A stretch of DNA of 25,045 bases from NCBI GenBank assembly GCA_032160545.1, contig JAVHVN010000123.1, positions 1-25,045 on the forward strand. The letters run 5' to 3'. The DNA comes from DATGFB01 sp032160545. Its GTDB lineage: Bacteria > Actinomycetota > Actinomycetes > Mycobacteriales > Jatrophihabitantaceae. Position 1 is the stretch's first letter; each line of letters opens with the position of its first letter. The translations under genes were made by a program, and so were the position numbers. Shown piece after piece: positions 14,356-22,382 of this stretch. Under the pieces are notes generated by a model that searched no databases, was not told the DNA's origin, and worked only from the letters and a program-made list of their open reading frames with translations.

Positions 14356-14657
14356 CCGGCACGACCTACCTTGCGGGCACCGCCGTCACGCTGCTCGCGG
14401 ACGGCGAGAACCAGAAGTCTGGCCCGATCGGGCTGGCTGTCATCCTCGTGCTCTGCGTGATCTGTTACTTCCTCTTCAAATCGATGTCGAAGCACCTGAA
14501 GAGGGTCCGCGAGGACTTTCCGGGCGACGGGCAGAAGCGGGCGAGCGGGTCACCGGCCGAGTCGCCGCCCAGCCCGCCGCCGCTCAGCCCGCCGCCCAGC
14601 CCTCCGTCGGCGACCCCACCGCCGGGTCCGTCGTCGGCGACGAGCACCGAGGGCTAG
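14352..14657 (+). CDS. Small single-pass membrane protein downstream of mca
   Basis: 101 residues: a short N-terminus, one transmembrane helix (about residues 27-44, IGLAVILVLCVICYFLFK), a basic juxtamembrane stretch (KSMSKHLKRVREDF) and a C-terminal tail almost wholly of Pro, Ser and Ala. The GTG overlaps the mca stop as GTGA, so expression is coupled. It corresponds by position and layout to the conserved mycobacterial membrane protein after mca. No function is known; the basic-then-proline tail is probably cytoplasmic. Confidence 0.78.
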   Translation: MTGTTYLAGTAVTLLADGENQKSGPIGLAVILVLCVICYFLFKSMSKHLKRVREDFPGDGQKRASGSPAESPPSPPPLSPPPSPPSATPPPGPSSATSTEG

Positions 14658-14724
14658 ACCGGCGCGGGCAGCTCGGGCGCAGTACGCCTTGACGCCGCAC
14701 GACGGCTTCGGCTGAGGTCGGGGT

Positions 14725-15846
14725 ATGCAGATCACTCGCGAGCAGGTCGTCGCCTACCGGGTCGCCGCGCAGCAGCTCGACCGGTCCGGTCACGCACCCG
14801 GATCGCTGGCGGTGCTCGACATCGGCGTGCAGGACATCGGCACCCACCCGGCGCGGCTGGCGTTCGACGCGCGGCTGCCGAAGCCGCCCGCGGGCGGAGG
14901 CATCGGTGCGGGCAAGCCCATCGCGCTTGCGTGGTCGCTGCGCGGTGCCCCGCACCTGCACCGCCGCAAGGATCTCGACTCGCTCGCCCGGGCACTCTGG
15001 CCGCTGTCGGAGGCGGACGCCGCGGGCCGCCTCAACGAGTCCGGACCGAGCGTGGCGCGCGCGGGCATCTCGGCCCTCGACCAGTATGCGAAGGCGCTCG
15101 CGGCGATGCGGTCGGTCGTCACGGCGCCGACCGACAAGGGCGCGGCGAGCACTGCCGTGACGAAGCGGATCCCGCCGGTCATGCGGCGCGCGTGCCGCGT
15201 CTGCGGGACGTCGCACATCTCCGACTCGGCGATGCGCGCCGTGGCCCTCGCCGCGGGTCTCGAACTGGAACCCGGCACCGCGCCGCCCGTCCTCGTGCCC
15301 AGCGTTCCCAGGGTGCAAGCAGCGGACGGCCCCGACCTCCGTGCGCTGCGCTCCCTGGTGCTCGCGTACCTCACACTGCTCGGCCCGGCGACGCCGTCCG
15401 ACGTGGCCGGCTACTTCGCCGTCCGCACCGCGGACCTCAAGCAGGTATGGCCCGACGACGAGGTGACGGAGGTGAGCGTCGACGGCAGGAAGGCGTGGCT
15501 GCCGGCCGCGCGGGCCGACGAGCTCGCCGCGGCGCCGGCACCCGAGCTGGTCCGGCTGCTCGGACCGTTCGACCCGTACCTGCAGGCGCGCGACCGCACG
15601 CTGATCGTCCCGGACAAGGCCGCCCACAAGGTGCTGTGGCCGGTGCTCGGCCGCCCCGGGGTCGTGTTCGCCGACGGCGAGGTCGTCGGGGTGTGGCGCC
15701 CGAAGTCGACCGCACGCACGCTGGCGATCGCCGTCGAGACGTTCGTCCCGTTGCCGCCGCCGACCTGGCGGGCGGTCGAGGCCGAAGCCGAGCGGGTTGC
15801 CGCGGTCCGCGGCGCCGCCGAGGTGACGGTGAGCCGGACCGGCTGA
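14725..15846 (+). CDS. Winged-helix DNA-binding protein of the AlkZ-like/HTH_42 family
   Basis: 373 residues. The family includes bacterial DNA glycosylases that open interstrand crosslinks (AlkZ/YcaQ) and many uncharacterised relatives. Visible family blocks are the N-terminal GVQDIG region (about residue 34), the stretch LAWSLRGAPHLHRRKDLDSLARALWPLS, a CRVCGTSH cluster (about 155), a tandem winged-helix part (YLTLLGPATPSDVAGYF) and the late block LLGPFDPYLQARDRTLIVPD. This branch has a Q-D pair where active glycosylases use a Q-x-D/Q motif, so glycosylase activity is possible but unproven. A GAGG lies about eight bases before the ATG. Its 3' end is 7 bp from that of the convergent phosphoesterase gene. 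Confidence 0.78.
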   Translation: MQITREQVVAYRVAAQQLDRSGHAPGSLAVLDIGVQDIGTHPARLAFDARLPKPPAGGGIGAGKPIALAWSLRGAPHLHRRKDLDSLARALWPLSEADAAGRLNESGPSVARAGISALDQYAKALAAMRSVVTAPTDKGAASTAVTKRIPPVMRRACRVCGTSHISDSAMRAVALAAGLELEPGTAPPVLVPSVPRVQAADGPDLRALRSLVLAYLTLLGPATPSDVAGYFAVRTADLKQVWPDDEVTEVSVDGRKAWLPAARADELAAAPAPELVRLLGPFDPYLQARDRTLIVPDKAAHKVLWPVLGRPGVVFADGEVVGVWRPKSTARTLAIAVETFVPLPPPTWRAVEAEAERVAAVRGAAEVTVSRTG

Positions 15847-15853
15847 GCGCCGG

Positions 15854-17719
15854 TCAGGCCGACGCGACCGGGAACGGCGCCCGAACCAGCAGTTCGACGT
15901 TGCGGTCGGCGAGGGCGCCGCGCCTGCCGTCCTCGGTCGCGGTCTGCGGTGGCCCTTGGGGATCGTTCATGCCGAGTTCGCGGGACAGCGCGGCGAGCTC
16001 GAGCGCGGTGCTCGGGCCGGCCGGCCAGGAGGCGGGTGCGGCGTGGTCGACGATCGTGCCGAAGATCGACAGCGTGTCGTCGCCGTTGTCGACGAGCTCG
16101 AGGACGCGCGACTGCTGTGGCCAATCGACGTGCGCAGCCGTGTTCACCTCCCAGAACCCGCCGCCGACGGCCACGCCGCTCGGCCGGGAGTAGGGGGTCA
16201 CGGTGTTGCGGTGCGTGTGGCCGTTCACCCAGAGCACGACGTTGGGAAACCGCAGGAGCAACGCGACGATCTCGGGTCCGAGCACGCGCCCCGGGCCGAG
16301 CGGGTTGGTCATCGTCCCGACCGTGTGATGGCTGAAGATCACCATCAGCTTGTCGGCCCCGCTACCGGTGACCCAGTTGCCGGTGGCGTCGAGGTAACGC
16401 GCACTGTTGGCCTGCAGCTGCGCGGCGAGCCAGTCGAACTGCGCCCGGTCGAGCGAGCCGGTGTCGTAGCCGTGGATGTTGCAGCTGTCGAGCGCGATGC
16501 CGAGCACGTTCGGCGCCGGGTCGAACGTGTAGTACGCGGTGCCTGCTGCGACGTTGTCCTGCGTGTAGCCGTGCCCCGCGGGTGCCCCCGACGTGTTGAA
16601 GTGCTCGGCCACGGTCTGCTGCACGGAGATCATCCGGCGGTTCTTGTCGGCCTGGACGAGCCGCGCCGGTGCGAGGTCGAGCAGCACGGTCAGCGCGTTC
16701 GGGTCACCGGCGGCGAGGTCGGCGAGCAATGCGTTGACATCGACGCCGTTCGGCAGGCCGTAGGGCTTGAGGACGCCCTTGGCGATCAGGTCGATCGCCG
16801 TGTTCGACGGCACCGTGCCCTGCGCGAGGCCGTCGTGGTTGCCGAAGACGGTGTACCAGGGCGTGTTCAGGCCGGTCGTCGCGAACGGGGCGCGGCACCT
16901 GTCGAGCAGGCCGGGCACGGTGGGGAAGCCGTACTTCGCTCGGTAGTTGTCCGGCTTGCCGAGGAACGGGGTGCCCTCGGGGTGCCAGTACGACACGTCG
17001 TAGTCGTCCTTGCCCCCGATGCCTTCCCACCTGGTCGGGCTGCCGGAGTCCGGGCGGATCGGGTTGCCGTCGAGCAGGTCGATCTGCCAGCGCAACTCGT
17101 TGTACTGCTTGTTGTCGGCGTTGTCGCCCGTGGCGATGGTGAAGTCGATCGGGCGTCCGGTGACCGGGCCACCCGCGAGGCTGTTGAGCGCCTGCACCAT
17201 CGCCTCGGCCACCTGCGTGGTCAGCATCTCCTGCGGCCGGTATGCCGACTGGAACGGCAGCGACGTCGCGCCGGGCGAACCCGGGTCGTTCAGCCGGTCG
17301 AGGAACTCGACGCGCGCCGGGGACTGCGCGTCGATGATGTGCACGTCGGTGAGCTGGCTCAGCGTCAGCACGGGCGTGCGGGTTCCGCCGCTATGGCTCG
17401 CCCCGCCGAGCAGGTCGCCGCGCACCAGGCTCGCCTCGCCCGGCCCGACGACGACGGGCCGGTAACCCTTGGCGCCCGGTGTGCCACGCACCAGCGTCTT
17501 CTCCAGCGTCGTGCCCTGCGGCGCGACCGGGTAGGCGGGCGGCGGCGGCGGGTCGGCTGCGGCAGCGGTCCCTGCCGCGCCGAGCAACGGTGCCGCAGCG
17601 GCGGCACCCGCCACCGCCGCGCCGATGCCGAGGACCTGGCGCCGGGTCAGGCCGCCCGCCGTGCCGTCCGAGCTGTGGTCGCGCTGATCGCGCTGGTGGC
17701 GCTGAACGTCGTCGGTCAC
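15854..17719 (-). CDS. Tat-exported metallophosphoesterase, TIGR03767-like
   Basis: 621 residues. The Tat signal has twin arginines in TRRQVLG (residues 25-31), a hydrophobic Ala/Gly-rich core and an AAA-type cleavage region near residue 55. The calcineurin-like core has all five metal blocks: LTDVHIID (Asp125, His127), ATGDNADN, FGNHDG, FSHHTVG and NGHTHRN, so a dinuclear metal centre is expected. Length and the long insert between the first blocks resemble the actinobacterial TIGR03767 phosphoesterases; substrate unknown. The GTG at 17719 is chosen because it lies just before the Tat region and has a GAGGGGA stretch about nine bases upstream. A strong GC hairpin (17735-17761) sits in its leader. 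Confidence 0.87.
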   Translation of the reverse strand: MTDDVQRHQRDQRDHSSDGTAGGLTRRQVLGIGAAVAGAAAAAPLLGAAGTAAAADPPPPPAYPVAPQGTTLEKTLVRGTPGAKGYRPVVVGPGEASLVRGDLLGGASHSGGTRTPVLTLSQLTDVHIIDAQSPARVEFLDRLNDPGSPGATSLPFQSAYRPQEMLTTQVAEAMVQALNSLAGGPVTGRPIDFTIATGDNADNKQYNELRWQIDLLDGNPIRPDSGSPTRWEGIGGKDDYDVSYWHPEGTPFLGKPDNYRAKYGFPTVPGLLDRCRAPFATTGLNTPWYTVFGNHDGLAQGTVPSNTAIDLIAKGVLKPYGLPNGVDVNALLADLAAGDPNALTVLLDLAPARLVQADKNRRMISVQQTVAEHFNTSGAPAGHGYTQDNVAAGTAYYTFDPAPNVLGIALDSCNIHGYDTGSLDRAQFDWLAAQLQANSARYLDATGNWVTGSGADKLMVIFSHHTVGTMTNPLGPGRVLGPEIVALLLRFPNVVLWVNGHTHRNTVTPYSRPSGVAVGGGFWEVNTAAHVDWPQQSRVLELVDNGDDTLSIFGTIVDHAAPASWPAGPSTALELAALSRELGMNDPQGPPQTATEDGRRGALADRNVELLVRAPFPVASA

Positions 17720-17734
17720 CGGAATCCGTCCCCT

Positions 17735-17761
17735 CGCTCGCCGCCGTTGGCGGCGCCAGCG
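17735..17761 (-). other. GC-rich hairpin in the leader of the metallophosphoesterase gene
   Basis: GCCGCC (17740-17745) and GGCGGC (17749-17754) form a perfect stem around GTT, extended by CGCT/AGCG at 17735-17738 and 17758-17761 with small bulges. No U-run follows. It lies between arfB and the phosphoesterase start on the same strand and could attenuate read-through, or simply reflect base composition. Confidence 0.35.
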
Positions 17762-17828
17762 TCGCACGCGATCGGGTACCCCGCCATTCGAAACGGGAAC
17801 ACGTTCTGCCCGCGGGAGCCGGGTCGGC

Positions 17829-18272
17829 TCAGTCCCAGCGGTGACGGGCGCGAGTGGTCTTGAGCTCTCCTCGGCGGCGCTTGTCGTCGACCCTGCGCTG
17901 GCGGGCCGCGCGTGACGGACGGGTCGCGCGGCGCTCCGGGGGTGGCGGGGCGAGCGCTTCGGTGATCAGCCGGCCTAGGCGCAGCCGCGCCGCGCCGCGG
18001 TTCTGCAGCTGCGAGCGGTGCTCGGACGAGACGATCGTGATCGCGCCGTCGACGAGCCGCCCGTCGAGCCGATCGAGCAGCCGGCCTCGCTGCTCCTCGT
18101 CGAGAGCCGGTGATTCGGCGACATCCCACCGCAGCTCGACCCGGCTGTCGGTCGTGTTCACGGACTGACCACCCGGGCCGGACGAGCGGCTGAACCGCTC
18201 GACCAGCTCGGCGTCCGGGATCACCAGCCCGTCCGGCATGCCGCGGCCGGGAGCGAGCACGAGGTCGCTCAC
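17829..18272 (-). CDS. arfB: ArfB-like peptidyl-tRNA hydrolase (release-factor GGQ domain)
   Basis: 147 residues. ArfB/YaeJ/ICT1-type proteins rescue ribosomes stalled at the end of mRNA lacking a stop codon, hydrolysing peptidyl-tRNA with a GGQ loop. The motif SSGPGGQSVNTTDSRVEL is exact, and the C-terminal tail is strongly basic (RRATRPSRAARQRRVDDKRRRGELK), which in ArfB enters the empty mRNA channel. The start is uncertain: the GTG at 18272 lies 16 bp after the pepP stop and is preferred for operon spacing, while an in-frame ATG at 18239 would give a protein 11 residues shorter. Neither has a good ribosome-binding site. Confidence 0.9.
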   Translation of the reverse strand: MSDLVLAPGRGMPDGLVIPDAELVERFSRSSGPGGQSVNTTDSRVELRWDVAESPALDEEQRGRLLDRLDGRLVDGAITIVSSEHRSQLQNRGAARLRLGRLITEALAPPPPERRATRPSRAARQRRVDDKRRRGELKTTRARHRWD

Positions 18273-18288
18273 GGCCCGATCACAGCAC

Positions 18289-19788
18289 TCACAGTTCCGG
18301 GGGCGCCGCCTGGGCCTCGCGCATCCACGCGACGATTTCGTCGGGATCGCGTGGCAGCCCGGCCGACAGGTTGCGCGGCGCGCCGTCGGTGACCGCGACA
18401 TCGTCCTCGATGCGCACCGCGAGCCCGCGCAGCTCGGCGGGCACGGTGCGGTCGTTGACCTGGAAGTACAGACCCGGCTCGACGGTGAGCACATGCCCCA
18501 CCGCGAGCGTGCCCTCGCGGTAGAACTCCTGACGGGCGCGGGCGCAGTCGTGCACGTCGATGCCGAGCATGTGCGACGTGCCGTGCAGCGTGTACCTGCG
18601 GTGCAGGCCGGCGCCGGGGCGTTCCTCGTCGTCGGCGCAGGACACCTCGGCAGGCACCGGCAACACGCCCCACGAGTGCAGGTGGTCGGCGAGCACCCAC
18701 ATCGCGGCGCGGTGTGCGGCAAGGAAGTCGGCGCCGGCCTTCACCTCGGCCATGCCCGCGCTCTGGGCCTCGAGCACGGCGCGGTAGACCTTGAGCTGGT
18801 CGGGCGTCCACTCGCCGGTGACGGGCATGGTGCGCGTGACGTCGGCGGTGTACAGCGCGTCGGTCTCGACACCCATGTCGGCCAGCAGCAGCTGCCCGCT
18901 GCGCACCTCGCCGTGGTTGCGCCACCAGTGCAGCGTGGTGCCATGCGCGCCGGCACCGACGATCGAGCCGTAGCCGACGTCGTTGCCCTCGAGACGCGCC
19001 CGGCGCCAGAACGTCCCCTCGAGCCAGCGCTCGCCGCGGACCGGGCGGTCGAGCACGGCCGGGATCTCACGGGCGACGTCGGCGAATCCGCGCGCAGTCG
19101 CGTCGCACGCCTCCTGAAGTCGGGCGAGCTCCCACTCGTCCTTGACCAGGCGCAGCTCGTCGATGACCTGAGCGAGATCGTCGCCCCGCCCGCGGGGCAG
19201 CAGCGCGTCGACCGTGGCGTCCACTCCGGTGAGCACGGCCGGGTCGTCGCCGGGCGCGGCGAGGTCGGTGCGCAGCGCCGCGAGCGGACGGGTGGCGATC
19301 TGCAGCACCGACCCGGTGTCGTCGATGCTCGGGACGTTGCCCACCCAGACCGCACCGTGCACCCGATCGGTGAAGTAGCGCGTCTCGCCGGGCTGCGCGT
19401 ACTGCGCGACGTAGAGGGTCGCCTCGTGTCCGGTCCCGGACGGCGCCATGACCAGTACTGCGTCGGTGGCGGTCTCGCCGGTCAGCCAGGTGAACGCACT
19501 GGCGGCGCGGAAGGAGTAATCGGTGTCGTTGGCCCGGGGGGTGAGGGTGCCGGCCGGCACGACGACCAACCGCCCGGGGAAGCGTCGGGAAAGCGACGCG
19601 CGCCGGCGCGCGGCCCACGGGGCGGCGTCCGGTCGGGCGGGGTGCGGCATCGCCGGAGCGGGGTCCCAGTCCTGCGCGATGGCGGTGCGCAGATGCTCGG
19701 CGAGGGGGATGTCGTACGAGGTGGTCTCGCCGGCACCGCAGGACGATTCGGGCGAAACGTCCGATGCCGCTCGGGGCTCGTCGTTCAT
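18289..19788 (-). CDS. pepP: Xaa-Pro aminopeptidase (aminopeptidase P, M24B)
   Basis: 499 residues. Dinuclear-metal peptidase removing an N-terminal residue preceding proline. It has an N-terminal aminopeptidase P domain (RRASLSRRFPGRLVVVPAGTLTPRANDTDYSFRAASAFTWLTG) and a pita-bread catalytic domain. The five metal ligands appear in order: Asp in LLADMGVE, Asp in YTADVTRTMPV, His in LHGTSHMLGIDVHD, Glu in LTVEPGLYF and Glu in VRIEDDVAVT. Length matches actinobacterial PepP. The ATG at 19788 lies six bases after a minus-strand TAGACT box, so leaderless expression is likely. It probably shares a transcript with arfB downstream. Confidence 0.93.
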   Translation of the reverse strand: MNDEPRAASDVSPESSCGAGETTSYDIPLAEHLRTAIAQDWDPAPAMPHPARPDAAPWAARRRASLSRRFPGRLVVVPAGTLTPRANDTDYSFRAASAFTWLTGETATDAVLVMAPSGTGHEATLYVAQYAQPGETRYFTDRVHGAVWVGNVPSIDDTGSVLQIATRPLAALRTDLAAPGDDPAVLTGVDATVDALLPRGRGDDLAQVIDELRLVKDEWELARLQEACDATARGFADVAREIPAVLDRPVRGERWLEGTFWRRARLEGNDVGYGSIVGAGAHGTTLHWWRNHGEVRSGQLLLADMGVETDALYTADVTRTMPVTGEWTPDQLKVYRAVLEAQSAGMAEVKAGADFLAAHRAAMWVLADHLHSWGVLPVPAEVSCADDEERPGAGLHRRYTLHGTSHMLGIDVHDCARARQEFYREGTLAVGHVLTVEPGLYFQVNDRTVPAELRGLAVRIEDDVAVTDGAPRNLSAGLPRDPDEIVAWMREAQAAPPEL

Positions 19789-19794
19789 GCTGCG

Positions 19795-19800
19795 AGTCTA
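19795..19800 (-). promoter_or_regulatory. Probable -10 box (TAGACT) of pepP
   Basis: On the minus strand TAGACT ends six bases before the pepP ATG; no ribosome-binding site fits between. Leaderless start inferred; no clear -35. Confidence 0.38.
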
Positions 19801-19870
19801 GGTCCGCGCGCCGGCGAATCGGGCGTGAGCGCAAGCGAGTGAGGGGAGGCGCCGGGGTCGACGGCGCGGT

Positions 19871-19876
19871 TATGGT
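19871..19876 (+). promoter_or_regulatory. Possible -10 box (TATGGT) for the GAF-ANTAR gene
   Basis: TATGGT matches the actinobacterial TANNNT pattern about 80 bases before the GTG at 19957, implying a leader of some 70 bases that would contain the near-palindrome at 19898-19917. The -35 is not convincing. Confidence 0.25.
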
Positions 19877-19897
19877 GTGCCCGGGGCGAACCACGGC

Positions 19898-19917
19898 CAC
19901 CCACTCGCGAGCGGGTG
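19898..19917 (+). repeat. Near-perfect 20-bp palindrome upstream of the GAF-ANTAR gene
   Basis: CACCC and GGGTG flank a central CTCGCGAG with a single mismatched pair, so the whole 20 bp reads almost the same on both strands. It may be an operator or a leader hairpin. ANTAR proteins act on small RNA hairpins, so autoregulation is conceivable but the sequence does not show the paired hexaloop structure expected of ANTAR targets. Confidence 0.4.
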
Positions 19918-19956
19918 CCTCGCGGGACAACCGGCACTGACTGAGCGGGGGCACAC

Positions 19957-20739
19957 GTGAGCGTCGCGGCAGTGAGAGGGGGATCGGCCGGGGCCGAGTG
20001 GGACGCGGCCTGGCTGGTCGAACTGGCGGGCAAGTTCGCCACGATCGGCCGTCGCCTGTCAGGGCACGGCGAGTCCGAGTCCGTCTTGGACGTCCTCACC
20101 GCGGTCGCCGCCGCCGAGGTACCAAGCGCGCAGCGCGCCGGAGTGACACTCGGAACCAAAGGCCGCTTCACGACCGTCGCAGCCACCGATGACGTGGTCC
20201 GCGCCGTCGACCAGATCCAGTACGACCTCGGAAGCGGCCCGTGCGTCGACGCGGCTGTCGAGGACTCGGTGTACCGCGCCGACGACCTGCGCAGCGACGA
20301 GCGGTGGCCCGAGTTCGGCACGCGCGCCGCGAACGAGACCGGCGTGCTGAGCATGCTGTCCTTCCGGCTCTATCTCGAGGACGACGATTCGCTGGTCGGG
20401 GCGCTCAACATGTACTCGGACCGTCCGTCCGCGTTCGACGACGAGGCGCTCGGAACCGGGCTGCTGCTCGCGACCCACGGAGCGCTGGCGGTCTCGGGTG
20501 CCCATGCGCGCAAGAAGGCGGCGAACCTCATGAACGCGCTGTCGACCAGCCGCGACATCGGCGTCGCGATGGGCATCGTCATGTCGCAGTTGAAGGTCGA
20601 CCGCGAGCAGGCCTTCGACCTGTTGCGCATCGCGAGCCAGCACACGCACCGCAAGCTCGCGGACCTCGCCCTCGAAGTGGCCGACACCGGCGCGTTGCCG
20701 TCCATCGGCGCACGGCGCCGACCATCACCGGTCGACTGA
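19957..20739 (+). CDS. GAF-ANTAR domain regulator
   Basis: 260 residues. A GAF sensor domain (about 45-175) contains the subfamily signature QYDLGSGPC and the strands LSFRLYLEDDDSLVGALNMYS. A C-terminal ANTAR helical domain (about 183-240: LSTSRDIGVAMGIVMSQLKVDREQAFDLLRIASQHTHRKLADLALEV) has the conserved R-x-x-I-x-x-A-x-G-I core. ANTAR proteins bind RNA to prevent transcription termination; here the GAF domain would supply the signal. The GTG at 19957 has a GGGGG stretch about five bases upstream. It is convergent with the STAS gene, and the two coding regions overlap by 15 bp. The pairing suggests, but does not prove, a stress-response setting. Confidence 0.9.
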   Translation: MSVAAVRGGSAGAEWDAAWLVELAGKFATIGRRLSGHGESESVLDVLTAVAAAEVPSAQRAGVTLGTKGRFTTVAATDDVVRAVDQIQYDLGSGPCVDAAVEDSVYRADDLRSDERWPEFGTRAANETGVLSMLSFRLYLEDDDSLVGALNMYSDRPSAFDDEALGTGLLLATHGALAVSGAHARKKAANLMNALSTSRDIGVAMGIVMSQLKVDREQAFDLLRIASQHTHRKLADLALEVADTGALPSIGARRRPSPVD

Positions 20740-21045
20740 CGGGAACGCCTCGGCCAATCCCGTGATGGCCAACAGCTTCGCGATCCGCGGCGGCAGGTTG
20801 GACACGCCGATCCGCCTGCCCGCCGCGAGCGCCGCCTTGCGGATCACCACGAGGGCGCCGAGCCCGGTGGAGTCGATGAACGTGACGCCGGCGAGGTCGA
20901 TCACGATCTGCTCGGCTGAGCCGGCCGCGATTGCGTCGAGGCCCGCGGTGGTGAGTTCGTCGGAGGATTCCAGGCCGATCTCGCCGGTGAGCACGAGCAC
21001 CGTGATCTCGTCGGCGTCGTCGATGCGATATGCGAAGGCGGCCAC
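20725..21045 (-). CDS. STAS domain anti-sigma factor antagonist
   Basis: 106 residues, a single SpoIIAA/RsbV-type STAS domain. The phosphorylatable serine is Ser59 in TFIDSTGLGALVVIRKAA, the family signature. In the partner-switching scheme the unphosphorylated form captures a kinase-type anti-sigma factor, freeing a stress sigma factor; no RsbW-like kinase is in the window. The GTG at 21045 is preceded by GAAGGGA at about ten bases. The oxidoreductase gene upstream on the same strand ends 84 bp earlier. Confidence 0.88.
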   Translation of the reverse strand: MAAFAYRIDDADEITVLVLTGEIGLESSDELTTAGLDAIAAGSAEQIVIDLAGVTFIDSTGLGALVVIRKAALAAGRRIGVSNLPPRIAKLLAITGLAEAFPSVDR

Positions 21046-21129
21046 TGGCCAACGGTCCCTTCCGTCGAGGAAGGCTGCTGTTAGCCAGCCGTGACCCTAC
21101 GGCACGGCGGCCGGTGGGGCGGGCCGGTA

Positions 21130-22302
21130 TCAGGAAGGGAGCATCTCGAAGCGAATGCCGGCGCGCTGCAGGCGGGCGAGAAGCGCCTCGCCCATCGCGG
21201 CGGCCGGCGTGACCTGCCCGCTGGTCGTGGGCAGGTCGTCGAATGCCAGCGCCAGCGCGGACTCGGCGAGCATCTTGGCGGTCTCGTCGTAGCCGGGGTC
21301 GCCGCCCGAGACCCGCGTGACGACGCGCTTGCCGCCGCCCTCGCCGACGAACGTCACGGTGAACCAGCTCCGTGCGCGCCTGGCCGGCGAGGGACCGTCG
21401 CCGGGCGACACCCGGCCGAGCAGCAGGCGCCGCACCGGTGGCAGCTGCGCCGCGCCGAACAGTGCCGCGACGCCGGTGACGCCGGCGAGCGCCGTCGCGA
21501 GATTCGGTACCGAGGCGAAGTGCGAGTAGCGGAAGGCGGGCCCGTAACGGGGGACGGCCCGGGCCGAGCGGGCGATCACCTGCGGGTCGATGGTCGGCAG
21601 CGGCACCGCCCAGCCGCTGCCGAGCGGGTCCCGGCCGGGACGGCCGGGGACCGCACGCGCCGACCGATCGTCCGGAAGGGCCTCGGCGGCCTTGCGTCGC
21701 CGGGAGGCGACGAGGTTCGCCCGCGGCCGCGAGAAGCCGGTGACCGCCGAGTGGAACGTGCCGCCCGAGAATGCCGCGGACGCGCGGACATAGCCACGGA
21801 GGGTGAGCGGCACACCCTCGGGCAGCTGCAGAACCGTGAAGTACGCGCCGAGATCGTGCGGCACGGAATCGAAGCCGCACGAGTGGACCAGCCTCGCGCC
21901 GGTGCTGCGCGCGAGGTCGTGGTGCCGCACGTACGTGGTGTTCACGAACTCGGGTTCGCCGGTGAGGTCGAGGTAGTCGGTGCCCTCTGCGGCGCATGCG
22001 GCGACCAGCGCCTCGCCGTGCAGCACGTACGGCCCGACGGTGCTGATGACGACTCGCGCGGCGCGCGCCACGTCGCGCACGGAGCCCGCGTCGGTGACGT
22101 CGGCGCGCAGCAGCGGGATGGCCCCGTGCCGCGGGTCCACGTCGCGCAGGTCCTCCCGCAGCGCCTCGAGCTTCGGCATGCTGCGCCCGGCGAGAGCCCA
22201 GCGGCACTCGGGCGGCACATGCCGCGCGAGGTAGTCCGCGGTGAGCCGCCCGGCGAAGCCGGTGGCGCCGAACAGGACGATGTCGTACTCGCGGTCGGCC
22301 AT
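21130..22302 (-). CDS. Saccharopine dehydrogenase-like oxidoreductase (trans-acting enoyl reductase type)
   Basis: 390 residues. The N-terminal Rossmann fold begins YDIVLFGATGFAGRLTADYLARH (glycines at about 12-18) and continues with ALAGRSMPKLEALRE, which fits NAD(P) binding. The blocks VVISTVGPYVLHGEALVAACAAEGTDYLDLTGEPEFV and LVHSCGFDSVPHDLGAYF are typical of the actinobacterial branch that includes trans-acting enoyl reductases of lipid synthesis. True saccharopine dehydrogenase activity is unlikely, and the substrate is unknown. Expression looks leaderless: TAGGTT ends seven bases before the ATG, with a TTGACC -35 overlapping a 15-bp palindrome, so a repressor is likely. Confidence 0.85.
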   Translation of the reverse strand: MADREYDIVLFGATGFAGRLTADYLARHVPPECRWALAGRSMPKLEALREDLRDVDPRHGAIPLLRADVTDAGSVRDVARAARVVISTVGPYVLHGEALVAACAAEGTDYLDLTGEPEFVNTTYVRHHDLARSTGARLVHSCGFDSVPHDLGAYFTVLQLPEGVPLTLRGYVRASAAFSGGTFHSAVTGFSRPRANLVASRRRKAAEALPDDRSARAVPGRPGRDPLGSGWAVPLPTIDPQVIARSARAVPRYGPAFRYSHFASVPNLATALAGVTGVAALFGAAQLPPVRRLLLGRVSPGDGPSPARRARSWFTVTFVGEGGGKRVVTRVSGGDPGYDETAKMLAESALALAFDDLPTTSGQVTPAAAMGEALLARLQRAGIRFEMLPS

Positions 22303-22309
22303 GCAGTCG

Positions 22310-22337
22310 AACCTACCGTTTGTTGAACACTGGTCAA
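22310..22337 (-). promoter_or_regulatory. Promoter of the saccharopine dehydrogenase-like gene
   Basis: Minus-strand -35 TTGACC (complement of 22332-22337), a 16-base spacer and -10 TAGGTT (complement of 22310-22315), seven bases before the ATG. Both boxes are good, making this one of the best promoters in the window, and the mRNA would be leaderless. Confidence 0.6.
22323..22337. promoter_or_regulatory. 15-bp palindromic operator candidate
   Basis: TTGAACACTGGTCAA is an odd-centred inverted repeat with six of seven pairs matching. It covers the -35 box of the leftward oxidoreductase promoter and lies about 45 bp upstream of the rightward DUF6458 start. A dimeric repressor, for example of the TetR type, could bind here; none is encoded next to it. 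Confidence 0.5.
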
Positions 22338-22369
22338 TAGAGCCGCCGCCGCGCGCGCCGGCCGGCGCC

Positions 22370-22375
22370 TACAGT
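22370..22375 (+). promoter_or_regulatory. Probable -10 box (TACAGT) of the DUF6458 gene
   Basis: TACAGT ends seven bases before the ATG at 22383 without room for a ribosome-binding site, suggesting a leaderless mRNA. No clear -35. Confidence 0.38.
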
Positions 22376-22382
22376 TGGGCGC

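Noticed and set aside
15956..17863. Open frame of about 630 codons opposite the metallophosphoesterase
   Set aside because: Antisense shadow of a gene with a Tat signal and five metal motifs; its own translation shows no recognisable domain.
18238..19842. Open frame of about 530 codons opposite pepP
   Set aside because: Antisense to a complete aminopeptidase P with all metal ligands; no domain and no ribosome-binding site.
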